DNA of 64,000 nucleotides from Monoplex corrugatus (GCA_030674185.1 CM060312.1:51710807-51774806); one strand, 5' to 3'; shown: positions 1 through 10,277, counted from the stretch's first letter. A program made the numbers and translations. Notes: generated by a model from the sequence alone, not told the origin.

Positions 1-1030
1 CTTCAATGTCCATGTTCATCCTGGGCCAGTAGACTACCTCACGTGCTCTTCTTATGCAGCTCTGAATTCCTGAGTGGCTTGCATGAAGTTTCTCAAGGAT
101 ATCTGCTCTTTCTCTTTCAGGTACAATTACTCTGTGGCTTTTGAAGACAAGTCCGTTGTGGACTGACAGTTCCTCCCTGAAAGGAAAGTATTGTTGTAAC
201 TGTAATGAAAGTTGTTGTTTCTCCTCTGGCCAGCCTTGTAGAATGACAGCTTTCAGGGTTTTCATGGTTGCATCTTCCTGAGTTGCTTGCTGCAGACTGT
301 TCAGTATCTCTTGGCTGATGGCCAGTTCTTGTAACGAGTCTGTTTTCTCCAGGTCTGTGAGGAAAACGGCTTCCTTGTGGGTGACTTGCTGTTCCGCTTT
401 TCCACAGACTGCTCTGCTGAGGGTGTCAGCCAGGTGCATCTCAGATCCACGCTTGTACACTACCGTGTACCTGAACTTCTGAGTTCTGAGTAGCATCCTC
501 TGAATCCTCTTAGGTGTTGAGAGCAGGCTCTTCTTGTGAATAGTCTCTAGTGGTTTGTGGTCGGTCTCCACCAGGATGTCTCTTCCATAGACGTATCTCT
601 CAAACCTTTCCAGACCGAAGAGTATTGCCAACATCTCCTTTTCTATTTGAGCATAGCTTTTTTCTGTCTCGGTCAAGGCTCGTGATGCGTACTGAATCGG
701 TTGACCATCCTGCATGAGACAAGCTCCAAGTCCAAACTGTGAAGCATCACACTGAAAGGTGATTGTACGCTTTCCTGAAGAGTCAAAGTAGCGAAGTACC
801 GGTGGCTCAGAGAGTATCTTCTTCACTTTCTTCAGGGCTTCTCCGTGGACGTCTTCATCCCATGTGAAGTGGACGTCTTTTTTTTACCAGTTCTCTGAGT
901 GGTGCTGCTGCCTCAGACAGGTTCGGTGCAAATTTCTGAAGGTATCCGACTACACCGAGTAGTCTCTGCACAGCTGCTTTGTCTTCTGGCACTGGGAGTT
1001 GTTGGACAGCGTCCAATTTCTTTGAAAGCT
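1..1030 (-). pseudogene. Ty3/Gypsy pol remnant: RT end, RNase H, integrase zinc finger
   Basis: Read on the minus strand, this encodes the last part of a Ty3/Gypsy polymerase and runs off the left window edge. About 900-1,020 matches the end of the reverse transcriptase (GVVGYLQKFAPNLSEAAAPL). About 380-780 matches RNase H, with QCDASQFGLGACL and VETDHKPLETI. About 1-110 matches the integrase zinc-finger region, with LHASHSG and RAREVVYWPRM. A T8 run at 878-885 on the plus strand shifts the frame between RT and RNase H. Protease and most of RT are missing: the frame passes directly from gag into the RT end, so the copy has a large internal deletion and cannot be autonomous. Family assignment rests on motif recognition. 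Confidence 0.8.
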
Positions 1031-1059
1031 TGGACTTCCTGCATGTCCTGCGTTTTTCT

Positions 1060-1637
1060 CATCATTTGGACGGTTTGACGTTGACTTGATTCATGCGCTC
1101 TGCACATATCAATACATGCAGTCAATGTCAGCTGTCGCACTTAGAGTAATTTTGATCGCAGAGTCTCGTCATGTACACCCAGTACGATTTGATCTCTCAA
1201 CAGTCTGTCTTCCAGTGTACCATAGTTAGAGGTCTTGATCAGTCTCCGCTGTTCTGCTACAAACTGTTCAATAGATTCTCCTGCTGCTTGATGTCTGCAG
1301 TTGAACCTGAATGCTTCGTAAGTTTCATTGGTTGAACCCACACAGTATTCTTCGAATTTCTGGAGAACAGTGTCAATGTCATTTCTTTCAGCTTCATTAG
1401 CAAATGCCAATCCTTCATAGATGTCCAAGCATCCAGCCCGATGCAAGAAAGAAAAACTGCTGTTCTGTATGTTGAGTCTTCTTCTGTCTGTGTTGTCACA
1501 ATTTCATAGCTGTCCCAAAGCCTCTTGAATTTCCTCCAGCTGCTTTGCAGGTTTCCTCCATTCACATCAAGTTTAGGAGGCAAGGGAATCTTGGCATGTC
1601 GTCGACTGGCTTTTCTCTCTTCTTGTTCATCTTCCAT
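1060..1637 (-). pseudogene. Ty3/Gypsy gag remnant
   Basis: The minus strand from an ATG at 1,637 encodes a Gag-like protein. It opens with a charged N-terminus, then PPKLDVNGGNLQSSWRKFKR, the usual proline-led start of a retrotransposon Gag core, and FAEQRRL-like and LRDQIVLG-like segments near its end. It is broken: the frame changes around 1,430-1,446, and an in-frame stop lies at about 1,141 before the LTLTACIDMCRAHE segment. It lies directly downstream (minus strand) of an LTR and a primer-binding-site-like sequence, as expected for gag. Role if intact: particle formation around the element RNA in the cytoplasm. Confidence 0.75.
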
Positions 1638-1683
1638 GGTTGAACTTTAGTCTTCAATATTCTGGATTTTTGTTAGAGTTCGT

Positions 1684-1702
1684 AATCACGATTCTGACAC
1701 CA
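1684..1702 (-). other. Putative primer binding site of the Gypsy element
   Basis: On the minus strand TGGTGTCAGAATCGTGATT begins directly after the LTR end. A TGG start is what pairing with the 3' CCA of a tRNA requires. The tRNA species was not determined. Confidence 0.5.
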
Positions 1703-1883
1703 TGTTTCGTTCTTTCTACAGCCAACTCGGAAGACAGGGCAATGCTTCTTCGTCTTTACTCCTCGCTTTCCGATTCTCAACTAACTACAGTATATATACA
1801 CATCACAGTGAACAGCAATCAGGTATCACTTAAACGAATATCATGCCGTGCTGCTATCCGCACGCTGTTTTTTACTGTCAACA
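1703..1883 (-). repeat. Probable LTR of the minus-strand Gypsy element
   Basis: On the minus strand the segment runs from TGTTGACAG to GAACGAAACA, so it has TG...CA termini and directly precedes the primer binding site and gag. A TATATATA stretch at 1,791-1,798 could be its promoter TATA box. The partner LTR lies beyond the window, so the boundary is inferred from termini and position only. Confidence 0.55.
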
Positions 1884-1892
1884 CACGTCACA

Positions 1893-2243
1893 ATGTGGTT
1901 TCTAGGAAGAATGTTGAGAGTTCCATGGACAGCAAAGAAAACAAACGAGACAGTCTTGATAGAGGCAGACAGAAGAAGATCATTCATAAGGAAGATTAGG
2001 AAAAGACAAGAAAAATTTATAGGCCATTATATGAAAAAAGGGTAATTGGAGCACCTGGTCACAACGGGAAGGCTGGAGGGAAATAGATCACCAGGTATAC
2101 CCAGGGAGAAGATATTAGACGGACTTGCAGAGTGGCTAAGGACAGAGAGGGTGGAAGAGATGCTTGTGGCAACAAGAGATAGAGACAGATGGAAGGGCAT
2201 GATCGCCACGCCATGCGGCAAGGCACCTGATGATGATAATGAT
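1893..2243 (+). mobile_element. 5'-truncated RTE-like LINE, 3' end with ATG-type tail
   Basis: This is the 3' terminal 350 bp of the LINE family that recurs throughout the window. It starts at the WFLGRMLRVPWTAKKTNE segment, continues through the FIGHYM and GLAEWLRTERVEEM segments, and ends in a GATGATGATAATGATG tail. Frame breaks are present. It lies just outside the left inverted-repeat arm, between the Gypsy LTR and the first base shared with the right arm. Confidence 0.8.
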
Positions 2244-2431
2244 GTAAAACAAAAGACGAATAAAAAAAAAGTTTGAAAAAATATCGATACAACATATAGA
2301 TATGCACATATACATATGAACACCTATACACACACAAATACAGAAATGATATACACTGCACAATAGTCACTGCAATTTTGCTACAGAGTCAAAAGACCTT
2401 TACATTTTGTATTGCATTGCAGATACATAAT

Positions 2432-2437
2432 CGAGAG

Positions 2438-2500
<63 letters not shown>
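2432..2500. repeat. (GA)n microsatellite
   Basis: GA dinucleotide run. The right arm has the matching (TC)n at 63,112-63,190. Confidence 0.95.
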
Positions 2501-2501
<1 letters not shown>

Positions 2502-2689
2502 ATTTGATACATTAACCTTCCCATAAAGAAACAATATATTCAACCTGGTGTAGTGATTACTCGTCTTTTACATTCCGCTTGTTTGGGGACATAAACATGC
2601 TGCTTTCAGACAGACGTCATAAATGCGCACTTTTCAGTGCAGGAAGTGTGTTCTTTATGACATCATTTTTGGCATGCACGTCGCATTCC

Positions 2690-3365
2690 TTTGCTGAAAT
2701 TTTTGCCTGCAGCCACATTTTTGGGTGACCGAAAAGTGTGCACACCTACCTACTTCAAATTGCTATAATTTCTTTTCTATTGTTTGTACAGTTATGAAAT
2801 TTGGCGTGAATGTAGAAGAATGAATAACAAACATGCTGATACCAACCATTGTGTGTTTTGTGTATACTTTTATTATGAAAAAAAATGACATGACAAACAA
2901 AAATGACTTACGGGTGTTTGTGAGTCATGGAGACCTGGGGTGCACTGGGTCTTGAATTGCACCAGACTGTGGTACCCATATACCCATCGAAGCAGGGATA
3001 TGGGCACAACATTCTGAATATCTTGCCGATTAAAGCCTAAAATCTCTTCATCAGAGTCAGAGTCAAAGAAGACCTCCTGCAGTATTTGCTCGGCGTCCAT
3101 GTTGAAATTTTCCTCAAAAAACTTCGACGAAGTTTGAACATTTATTGCAAACAAACCACAAGGCAAATTGCGCTCACACAGACAGGAAAAGCAAGGCTAA
3201 AGCATGCTGCATTGTGGGATTGCTACTTTCGGATTCTCTTTTCAACCAATCGGCTACAAGCTTGCTGTTTACACTACCTCTCAGTGGGCGCACGTGTGCG
3301 CCTACGGCTGTATCGGCACAATGACACTTCGGTGCACCAGTGCGTCACCGGCGTGATAAAGGTAG
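2690..3365. other. Left-arm-specific insertion with a short acidic ORF
   Basis: The right arm is continuous across this point (around 62,980), so about 670 bp is extra on the left. On the minus strand 3,166-2,873 encodes 97 residues, including MDAEQILQEVFF followed by DSDSDEEILGF. Acidic N-termini of this kind occur in piggyBac-type transposases, but nothing else of a transposase is present. The two ends carry weakly similar inverted sequences (GGTGACCGAAAAGTG near 2,728 and GGTGCACCGAAGTG in reverse near 3,330). It may be a non-autonomous DNA transposon. The assignment is weak. Confidence 0.3.
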
Positions 3366-3409
3366 AGAATGGTAAAAACGGGCGCTTATCGGGTACACTC
3401 CGCGGCCCG

Positions 3410-3832
3410 TCTTGATATCATCATCATCATGTGCCCTGCCGCGTGGCGTTGGCAATCATGTTCTGCATACGAATCTATTCTTTGTCGCTGCAAGTATATC
3501 TCCCACTCTCTCTGTCCTCAGCCTCCTTGCAAGTCCGTCCAATATTTTCTCCCTGGGTCTACCTGGTGCTCTCTTTCCCTCCAGCTTTCCTGTTGTGATC
3601 AGGTGCTCTAATTTCTCTTTCCTCATAAAATGTCCTATACATGTTACTTTTTTCCTAATCTTCTTTGTTATAAATATTACTTTTTTCCTAATCTTTTTTG
3701 TTATGATCTTCTTGTGTCTACCTCCTTCAAGACTGCCCTGTTTGTTTTCTTTGCTGTCCATGCAACTCTCAACAATCTTCTTAGAAACCACATTTCGGTT
3801 GCTTCAATTTTGATCTGACTTTGCGTGTTGAC
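3410..3832 (-). mobile_element. RTE-like LINE 3' end (shared by both arms)
   Basis: Minus-strand 3' terminal fragment of the ATG-tailed LINE. On the plus strand it appears as CATCATCATCAT followed by the reversed C-terminal coding sequence. The reading KIVESCMDSKENKQGSLEGG comes from a shifted frame, so coding is broken. The right-arm counterpart is 62,545-62,935 on the plus strand, so this insertion predates the duplication. Confidence 0.8.
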
Positions 3833-3947
3833 AGTCCACGCCTTAAAACTCTAATTATGCATGGCTACACTACTGTCATGTGCTAGCTGCTTATTAGCAG
3901 AACGGATTTCTCCACTGAAAAGGTTTCACAATGCAACGCGTATAAGG

Positions 3948-4180
3948 AAAAGAGTGGCAGAATGGTTCAGACGTTCGCCTGCCAAGAACCTTAACTCAAG
4001 GCCCCAGGCTTTGTTTCCTGTAGAGGCCTCGTCTTTTCTCCTTAGTCTGACCGGAAAATCGAACTGAACGTTTAGTCCTTCGGAACGGGACGAGAAATGA
4101 GTCGGATCTGTGTGCCTTCTGGCCCACGCACGCTAAAGATCCCATGGCAGTTGGCATTTTTTGAATTTGTGAAGATCAGG
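3948..4180 (+). mobile_element. tRNA-derived SINE, family S1 (partial)
   Basis: Begins with GTGGCAGAATGGTTCAGACG, which resembles an RNA polymerase III box A. A diverged box-B region follows near 4,010, then the shared body (TCCTTCGGAACGGGACG... TAAAGATCCCATGGCAG). Related copies lie at 11,943-12,486 (-), 25,930-26,280 (+), 47,945-48,435 (+), 62,218-62,462 (-) and 63,885-64,000 (-). S1 is a local label used here only. Confidence 0.65.
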
Positions 4181-4196
4181 GCTCTCTCTCTCTCTC

Positions 4197-4229
<33 letters not shown>

Positions 4230-4435
4230 GTCTCTGTCTCTGTGATGTGCGCGCGTGTTTGTGTGTGTGCGCGCGTGCGTTTGTGTGTTTGTGTGTGTGG
4301 GCATGTGTACGTGCGTGTGTGTGCGAGCGTTTGTGTGTGTGTGCGCACGTGTGTGTTTGTGTGTATGTGTGTGCGTGCGTGCGTCTATACATGTATGTGT
4401 GTGCGCGTGAGTGTACGTGCGTGCGTGTGAGCATG

Positions 4436-4493
<58 letters not shown>

Positions 4494-4517
4494 ATGTATA
4501 TATATATATATATATGA

Positions 4518-4560
<43 letters not shown>

Positions 4561-4580
4561 GTTTGTGTGTGTGTGTGTGT

Positions 4581-4631
<51 letters not shown>

Positions 4632-4655
4632 TGTGTGTGTGTGTGTGTGTGTATG
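4181..4655. repeat. Compound TC/TG/TA microsatellite
   Basis: (TC)n, (TCTG)n, (TG)n and (TA)n tracts in series. The right arm has a (CA)n-rich counterpart at 61,865-62,215. All long frames over it are low-complexity shadows. Confidence 0.95.
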
Positions 4656-4989
4656 ATTTATATAATTGAAATGTCACAGGTTAATTTAACTTTACTGCAC
4701 GACTGTAGAGGGATTTATCTTTATTTGCCTGACACACCAATAAGCCTACTTGAATGCTCTTTCCTGGTAACCGTCTATCTAGTTTTGTAACCTTGGTCTT
4801 CTTTGTACCGTTAATTTCTGTGAGCAAGATGAATTTCTGATTTTTTGATTATGAAAAAAAAAAAGCACCTGCAGATAATGCTTCTAGGATTATAGTGTAT
4901 ATACCATACTGGTATGTACATAAAATAACGAGGAACATTTTAACGGAAAAAAAAAATTTCCTCCCTCACTTACTATATTGTAAGACTGT

Positions 4990-5213
4990 TTGGGATGAGA
5001 GATTTCCATTGGTGTACATGGGGTGAGAGTTTTTCCATTGGTGTACATGGGATGAGAGTTTTCCATTGGTGTACATGGTGAGAGTTTTCCATTGGTGTAA
5101 TGGGGTGAGAGATTTCCATGGTGTACACGGACGAAATATTTCCATTGGTTTACACGAGACGAAATATTTCCACTGATGTAAACAGGGTGAGAGATTTCCA
5201 TTGGTGTGCACGT
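4990..5213. repeat. ~27-bp minisatellite, first part
   Basis: Degenerate direct repeats around TTCCATTGGTGTACATGG with a GAGAGT or ACGAAATA linker. Left arm only. The array resumes at 5,546 after a LINE insertion. Confidence 0.75.
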
Positions 5214-5545
5214 GGTTTCTCAGAAGATGTTGAGAGTTCCATGACAGCAAAGAAAACAAACGAGACAGTCTTGATAGAGGCAGACACAAGTAGATCATTC
5301 ATAAGCAAGATTAGGAAAAGACAAGCAACATTTATAGGCCATTTTATGGGAAGGGGGATTTGGAGCACCTGGTCACAACGGGAAAGCTGGAGGGAAAGAG
5401 AGCACCAGAAGAGAATGCTGGACGGACTTGCAGAGTGGCTGGGGATGAGGAGGGTGGGGAGATGCTGGGGGCAACGAGAGATAGAGATGGTTGGAAGTCC
5501 ATGGTCGCCAACGCCACGCGGCAGGGCACCTGATGATGATGATGA
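5214..5545 (+). mobile_element. RTE-like LINE 3' end inserted in the minisatellite
   Basis: Contains the VPWTAKKTNE-coding region (with a one-base loss, CCATGACAGC), the FIGHFMG segment and a GATGATGATGA tail. CACGTG flanks both ends (GTGCACGTG at about 5,211 and GACACGTGATGAG at about 5,546), a plausible short target-site duplication. Absent from the right arm. Confidence 0.75.
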
Positions 5546-5736
5546 CACGTGATGAGACATTTCCGTAAAATACACGGGATATATCCATTGGTATAGATGA
5601 GCATGAGATATTTCCATTAAAATGCACGGACGAGATAATTTCCATTGTTATACACTAGGTAAGATCTTCCACTGGAATACATGCAGGTGAGATATTTCCG
5701 TTGGGGCATACGGGATGAGATGTTTCCCTTGCATAT
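5546..5736. repeat. ~27-bp minisatellite, second part
   Basis: Further degenerate units (TTTCCATTAAAATGCACGG, TTTCCATTGTTATACACTAG) continuing the array at 4,990-5,213. Confidence 0.6.
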
Positions 5737-5832
5737 GGGGGACAGAGAGGGTGGGAGATGCACTTGCAGCGACAAAGGATAGCTTCGTATAGAGGGCCAT
5801 GGTCGCCAACGCCATGGGCAGGCACATGATCA
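5737..5832 (+). mobile_element. Very short RTE-like LINE 3' end
   Basis: Only the last ~95 bp of the LINE: GGGACAGAGAGGGTGGGAG through CGCCAACGCCATGGGCAGG and a CATGATCATTATGA tail. Confidence 0.65.
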
Positions 5833-5957
5833 TTATGACGTTGATGGGGGATTTGATGTTTCCATGGAATAAAGAAAATCAGATGGTGCCAGAGGAATGT
5901 AGGAAATGAGTGATTCATCTGGAATGAACGAGATATCATTATCATTATCATCATTGT

Positions 5958-6190
5958 CATCATCATCATCATGATGTGCCTGTCGCATGGCGTTGGCGAT
6001 CATGGCCTTCCATACGAATATATCCCTTGTCGCTGCAAGTACATCACCCACCCTCTCTGTCCTCAGCCACTCTGCAAGTCAGTCCAGTATTTTCTCCCTG
6101 GCCTACCCGATGTTCTCTTTCCCTTGAGCTATCCTATTGTGACAGGTGCTGTAATTTCTTTGCCTCATAAAATGTCCTATAAATGTTGGT
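5958..6190 (-). mobile_element. RTE-like LINE 3' end, minus orientation
   Basis: Begins on the plus strand with (ATC)n CATGATGTGCC, the reversed tail, then the reversed C-terminal coding region to CCTCATAAAATGTCC. Left arm only. Confidence 0.7.
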
Positions 6191-6421
6191 ATATAAACGA
6201 GATCATCTACATATATAATGTTCAATATACAGAATCATATACACTTTGTGGAATACAGAGGATCAGATGTTTTGTGCGGAATTTGCAGAATGAACCTTAT
6301 CTTCGGGATGAACGTCAGGGATGAGATCTTTTGTTGAATTAAGGGATCGGATATTTTTGTGAATATGGAAACAGGCTTAGTAGTCAAGTGGGTAAGTCGT
6401 CACACTATTTTCATACGCTCT

Positions 6422-6423
<2 letters not shown>

Positions 6424-6490
<67 letters not shown>

Positions 6491-6799
6491 TGTGTGTGTA
6501 TGTGTATGTGTGTGTATATGTGTATGTGTATGTGTGTGCTGCCTGTGTTTGTGTATGTGTGTATGTGTTTGTGTGTGTGTGTTTGTGGGTGTGTGTGTAT
6601 GTGTGTGCGCGCGGTGTTTGTGTGTGTGTATGTGTGTGTGTGTGTCTGTGTGTGTATGTGCGCGCGCGTGTCTGTGTATATGGATGTTAATGTGTGTGTG
6701 TGTGTGTGAGTGCGCACGCGTTGTGTGTGGTCTGTGTGTATGTGTGTATGTGTGTGTGTATGTATGTATGTATGTATGTATGTATGTGTGTGTGTGTGG

Positions 6800-6830
<31 letters not shown>

Positions 6831-6858
6831 TGTTGTGTGTGTGTCGTGTGTGTGTACA
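6424..6858. repeat. Long (TG)n-rich tract
   Basis: TG repeat with TATG and GTGC interruptions, immediately upstream of the first recognised SLC17-like exon. The right arm has (CA)n at 53,770-54,077. Confidence 0.95.
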
Positions 6859-6887
6859 GGTATATTTCTCGCACTGCCTGTCCTCAG

Positions 6888-6944
6888 TCATGACGGCGAC
6901 AGCTGTCTGTTTCATCAGATGGGACGCTGTGTTTTTCATCTTCG
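6888..6944 (+). CDS. SLC17-like transporter exon 1 of those visible (left copy)
   Basis: A 57-bp exon reading (x)TC then [18 protein letters not shown] then G. It is the membrane segment that in SLC17 transporters precedes the conserved GG.G..W motif completed by the next exon. The acceptor TCCTCAG at 6,881-6,887 follows a pyrimidine-rich stretch. The donor is TTCG/GTAACG, leaving phase 1, which fits the next exon. I chose this acceptor over the CAG at 6,859 because the arms differ by 2 bp in the stretch between them, which would break a frame if coding. The right-arm partner differs by one residue (I to V). Exons encoding the N-terminal half were not found between 1 and 6,887. Confidence 0.6.
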
Positions 6945-7029
6945 GTAACGAAACTTCTTCTTCTTCTTTGTCTTTGTCTTTGTCTGTCTTCCTCTGAACA
7001 GACGCAGAAGTACTACAAGATTTTTCTTT

Positions 7030-7610
7030 TAAAGTAGAAGTAGTAGTTTTTAACAGTAGTACACGGTAAACGTGGTAGCAACAGCAGCAGTATCAGCTGC
7101 AACAGTAGTAGCAGTAGTAGTGGTAGTAGTAATGGTGATGGTGGTAGTAGTAGTAGGTGTAGTGACAGTAGTATAGTAGCAGTAGTAGTGGTAGTAGTAG
7201 TAGAAGTGAGTAATAGTGGTAGTAGTAGTACCAGTAACAGTAGTTAGTAGAAGTAGTAGTAGTAGTAATAGCAGCACCTAGCACCAGAATAATAGTACTA
7301 GCAGTAGTAATAGTGGTAGTAGTATTGGTAGTAATAATAGTAGTAGTAGTAGCAGCAGTAACAGTAGTCAGTAGAAGTAGTAGTCGTAGTTGTAACAGCA
7401 GCACCAGCAGTAGTAGTAGTAGCAGTGATTACAATACAGTAAAATACGTCTTTGTAAATACGAATTCAGAACTTTTAAAGATTAATGGTAAAAGACGTCG
7501 TCGCTGTCGTCGTCGTAGTAGTAGTACTTTTAGTAGCAGCAGCAGCAGCAGCAGCAGCACGCAGCAGCAGAGCAGCAACAACCACCAGCAGTGGTAGTAA
7601 TAGTAGTCTT
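7030..7610. repeat. (TAG/GTA)n trinucleotide array
   Basis: Imperfect trinucleotide repeat inside the intron between the first two visible exons. The right arm carries a longer (TAC)n version at 52,380-53,420. Confidence 0.9.
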
Positions 7611-7689
7611 AGTAGTGAGAATGTTGACTGATATTTCATTCCGCAATCATCGATGAATAGAAGACACTTAAAATCATTGCGGGATTTTC

Positions 7690-7945
7690 GGCTCTAATCG
7701 GCTCCTACCCAGAGTCGGGCGTGCTATAGACTCGTTGGGAAGACTGGGACCACACAGTCGAGTCTCATGCACTTGACGGATGCGTCATTGAGGGTGCTGC
7801 TGAAATCTTCTGACCAGCACCGCAGGTGTCTGTATCTCTCGGGCCTGGTTGACGCCAGTATATATCATGATAGTAAGCGTAGAGTACAGCCCAGTCACGC
7901 AGTCTCAATCCTAGATGGAATTCCATAGCATCATGATAACCAGCT
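7690..7945 (+). mobile_element. SINE family S2, body without tRNA head
   Basis: Shares GGTGTCTGTATCTCTCGGGC, CTGGTTGACGCCAG and GTCACGCAGTCTCAATCCTA with the full-length S2 copies at 15,060-15,402 and 43,062-43,425. Ends near TAGCATCATGATAACC. The right-arm counterpart is 52,065-52,330 (-). Confidence 0.6.
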
Positions 7946-8473
7946 TCTGAGGCCATAAAGGTGGCGTAGAAAATGGGACAAAAAAAGATAAGCACAGAGG
8001 TAACCTCCCTGGGTGCGTGATCCCCCCCCCCCCCTCCAAAAAAAGAAAAAAAAAAAAGAAAAGAAAAAAAAATAGGAGACACTTTTCCAGAATCTTTTCC
8101 AATCACTCTTACTTCGTTTAAGTTAAGTCGTAATAAAGCAGGTTTTGACTATCGTTTTTTGCAATTGATTATTGATTAGTGTATTTTTGATTATCCAGTT
8201 CTTTTGTATTACTTCAATAAATACTACTTCAGTTGTTTCTACTTTTGCTGATACTACCACTAAACTGTTTTGCAAACGTATATTTGCGTCTTTCAATAGT
8301 GATCATGTGCGATATCATTATATACGAAAAATACGTAACTGCAACACATTTACATACATATTCGCCTTGATGTACTACTTCCACCATCGTCAACAACAGC
8401 AACAACGAAGACAGCAACAAACTGCAGCAACAACAAAACAGCAACGCCGACGACAACAAGAAGAACAAAAAAG

Positions 8474-8948
8474 GGTACCGATGTGTAACATCCATGATAA
8501 TCACAGTATTGCTGTGTGACAGGGGATGCAGGAGTACTGTGGGTCATGGCGTGGTACCGATGTGTAACATCCATGATAATCACAGTATTGCTGTGTGACA
8601 GGGGGTGCAGGAGTACTGTGGGTCATGGCGTGGTACCGATGTGTAACATCCATGATAATCACAGTATTGCTGTGTGACAGGGGGTGCAGGAGTACTGTTG
8701 GTCATGGCGTGGTACCGATGTGTAACATCCATGATAATCACAGTATTGCTGTGTGACAGGGGGTGCAGGAGTACTGTGGGTCATGGCGTGGTACCGATGT
8801 GTAACATCCATGATAATCACAGTATTGCTGTGTGACAGGGGGTGCAGGAGTACTGTGGGTCATGGTGTGGTACCAGTGTGTAACATCCATGATAATCACA
8901 GTATTGCTGTGTGACAGGGGGTGCAGGAGTACTGTGGGTCATGGTGTG
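8474..8948. repeat. 79-bp minisatellite that copies a splice acceptor
   Basis: Six complete 79-bp units (GGTACC at 8,475; 8,554; 8,633; 8,712; 8,791; 8,870; and in the exon at 8,949). Each unit holds intron sequence (GTAACATCCATGATAATCAC), the acceptor GTGTGACAG and the first ~38 bp of the following exon. The last copy merges into the true exon at 8,918. The right arm has four units at 51,264-51,550. Confidence 0.95.
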
Positions 8949-9057
8949 GTACCGATGGTTCCATGAGACACCCGACCATCACCCTAACCTGTGTCCAGCT
9001 GAACGACTCTACCTCAGACAGTATGGCAGCAACGTCAAGAAAAGCTCCATGGAACTG
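8918..9057 (+). CDS. SLC17-like transporter exon 2 (left copy)
   Basis: A 140-bp exon. GG completes a glycine with the previous exon, then GAGVLWVMVWYRWFHETPDH and, after a short Pro-rich stretch, ERLYLRQYGS...KKSSMEL. This matches the SLC17 pattern of GG.GILW..W......ddP..HP.....ER.YI at the start of the central cytoplasmic loop. Acceptor GTGTGACAG/GG; donor CTG/GTGAGC; end phase 0, which fits exon 3. The only residue change against the right copy is T to I after WFHE. The acceptor lies in the last unit of a 79-bp minisatellite, so several identical upstream acceptors exist. Confidence 0.75.
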
Positions 9058-9071
9058 GTGAGCTAGCAGCT

Positions 9072-9638
9072 GTGATGACGATGATGATGATGACAATGAC
9101 GATGATGACGACAGTGACGATGATGATGAAGACTATGATATTGATGACGACGACGACGATGATGACATTGACGACAACGAAGATGATGACGATGATGACG
9201 ACGACGATGACGACGATGACAACGACAATGACGACGACGATAATTATGATGATGACGACGACTACGACGATGATGATGACATGATGACGATGACGATGAT
9301 ATGATGAAGACGATGACGATAACGATGGTGATTATGATGACAGCGACGGTGACATTGACGGTGATGACTACGACGATGATGGTGACAATGACAATGACAG
9401 TGACGTTGACGATAATGGTGACAATGATCACGACAATGACGATTATGACGATGACGTTGACGACGATGATGATGACAATGACATTGACGATGATTACGAC
9501 GACGGTGATAATGACGACGATGGTGATGATGGTGGTGATGGTGGTGATGATGATGGTGGTGGTGGTGATGATGATGATGTTGACGAAAACGACGATGACG
9601 GCGATGAATGATTGATGATCAAATGATCAAATGATCAA

Positions 9639-9669
<31 letters not shown>

Positions 9670-9700
9670 CGATGATGATGGCGGCAACGGCAGAAATGAT
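9072..9700. repeat. (GAT/GAC)n trinucleotide array
   Basis: About 630 bp of GAT, GAC and GGT repeats starting 15 bp after exon 2. The right arm has the (ATC)n counterpart at 50,440-51,115. Confidence 0.95.
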
Positions 9701-9889
9701 GGTCTCAGTGGCGATAATCCTACAACTCCTCCTTTCTCCTTCCTTCCAATACTGTTCCTATTTCCACCACCGTGTTGCTGTGGTTCCTAATACTGCAAAT
9801 TGTTGCTGCTACTACTCTGCTGCTATTTCTGTTAGTAGCGCTGCTCCTACGTAATTGCCAAGATAAAAGAAAATGTTCTCTGTCGCAAA

Positions 9890-10165
9890 AGCGAGAGATC
9901 AGGAGGAAGTGAAGTTGGCAGAGGCCTCATCTTTTTCTCGGAGCCAGCGATATGAGGGAGGTGGCCATCGCGCTGCCTCGCTGCATTACCTTTCCTAATT
10001 TTGAAGAAAGTCAGTTACCTCCCCTCCTCTTCCTCACAGCTGGGTGCTAGACCGGAAGCGGCACGTAGAGACAAAGTTGTGCGGGCGCGATTGGTACTCA
10101 TGCAGGCAGTTCGGAAGGCGAGTGCTCTACATCTGCCTCTACCCACCAGGCCTTATATTCCTACT
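9890..10165 (-). mobile_element. tRNA-like SINE head, family S3 (partial)
   Basis: On the minus strand GGTAGAGGCAGATGTAGAGC and ACTCGCCTTCCGAACTGC resemble a degenerate tRNA 5' half. A segment (CTGGCTCCGAGAAAAAGATG) follows that is also seen at 26,300-26,345, where it continues into the S3 body. Present in both arms (right 49,965-50,225, plus). Confidence 0.4.
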
Positions 10166-10277
10166 GCTTTACAACTGCCAGACACTCCAAGCAATTCACC
10201 ACAGTGCAAAATGCATTCAGTGCATACTCATGGCTATGATAGTCTCCCTTGTCGTTCCTCCTTTTACAGATCTATAG

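Noticed and set aside
4072..4677. Long open frames of His-Thr or Val-Cys repeats (also at 6,377-6,939, 37,072-37,468, 46,615-47,162, 53,737-54,183, 60,017-60,382, 61,781-62,328)
   Set aside because: They are translations of (CA)n/(TG)n microsatellites in all frames, without splice context or conservation.
6859..6887. Earlier acceptor (ACAG at 6,856-6,859) for the first visible exon
   Set aside because: The stretch between it and 6,888 differs by 2 bp in length between the arms and is pyrimidine-rich, as expected of intron sequence before TCCTCAG.
7313..7597. Arg/Ser-rich frame resembling an RS-domain protein
   Set aside because: It is the translation of an impure TAG/CAG trinucleotide array and is not conserved in the other arm.
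8474..8948. 79-bp repeats considered as a CRISPR-like array
   Set aside because: Head-to-tail copies without unique spacers, in a eukaryotic intron; the units contain an exon start.
9063..9615. Met/Thr-, His-, or Ser-rich frames over the GAT array (and 50,276-51,097)
   Set aside because: Trinucleotide-repeat translations that differ between the arms.
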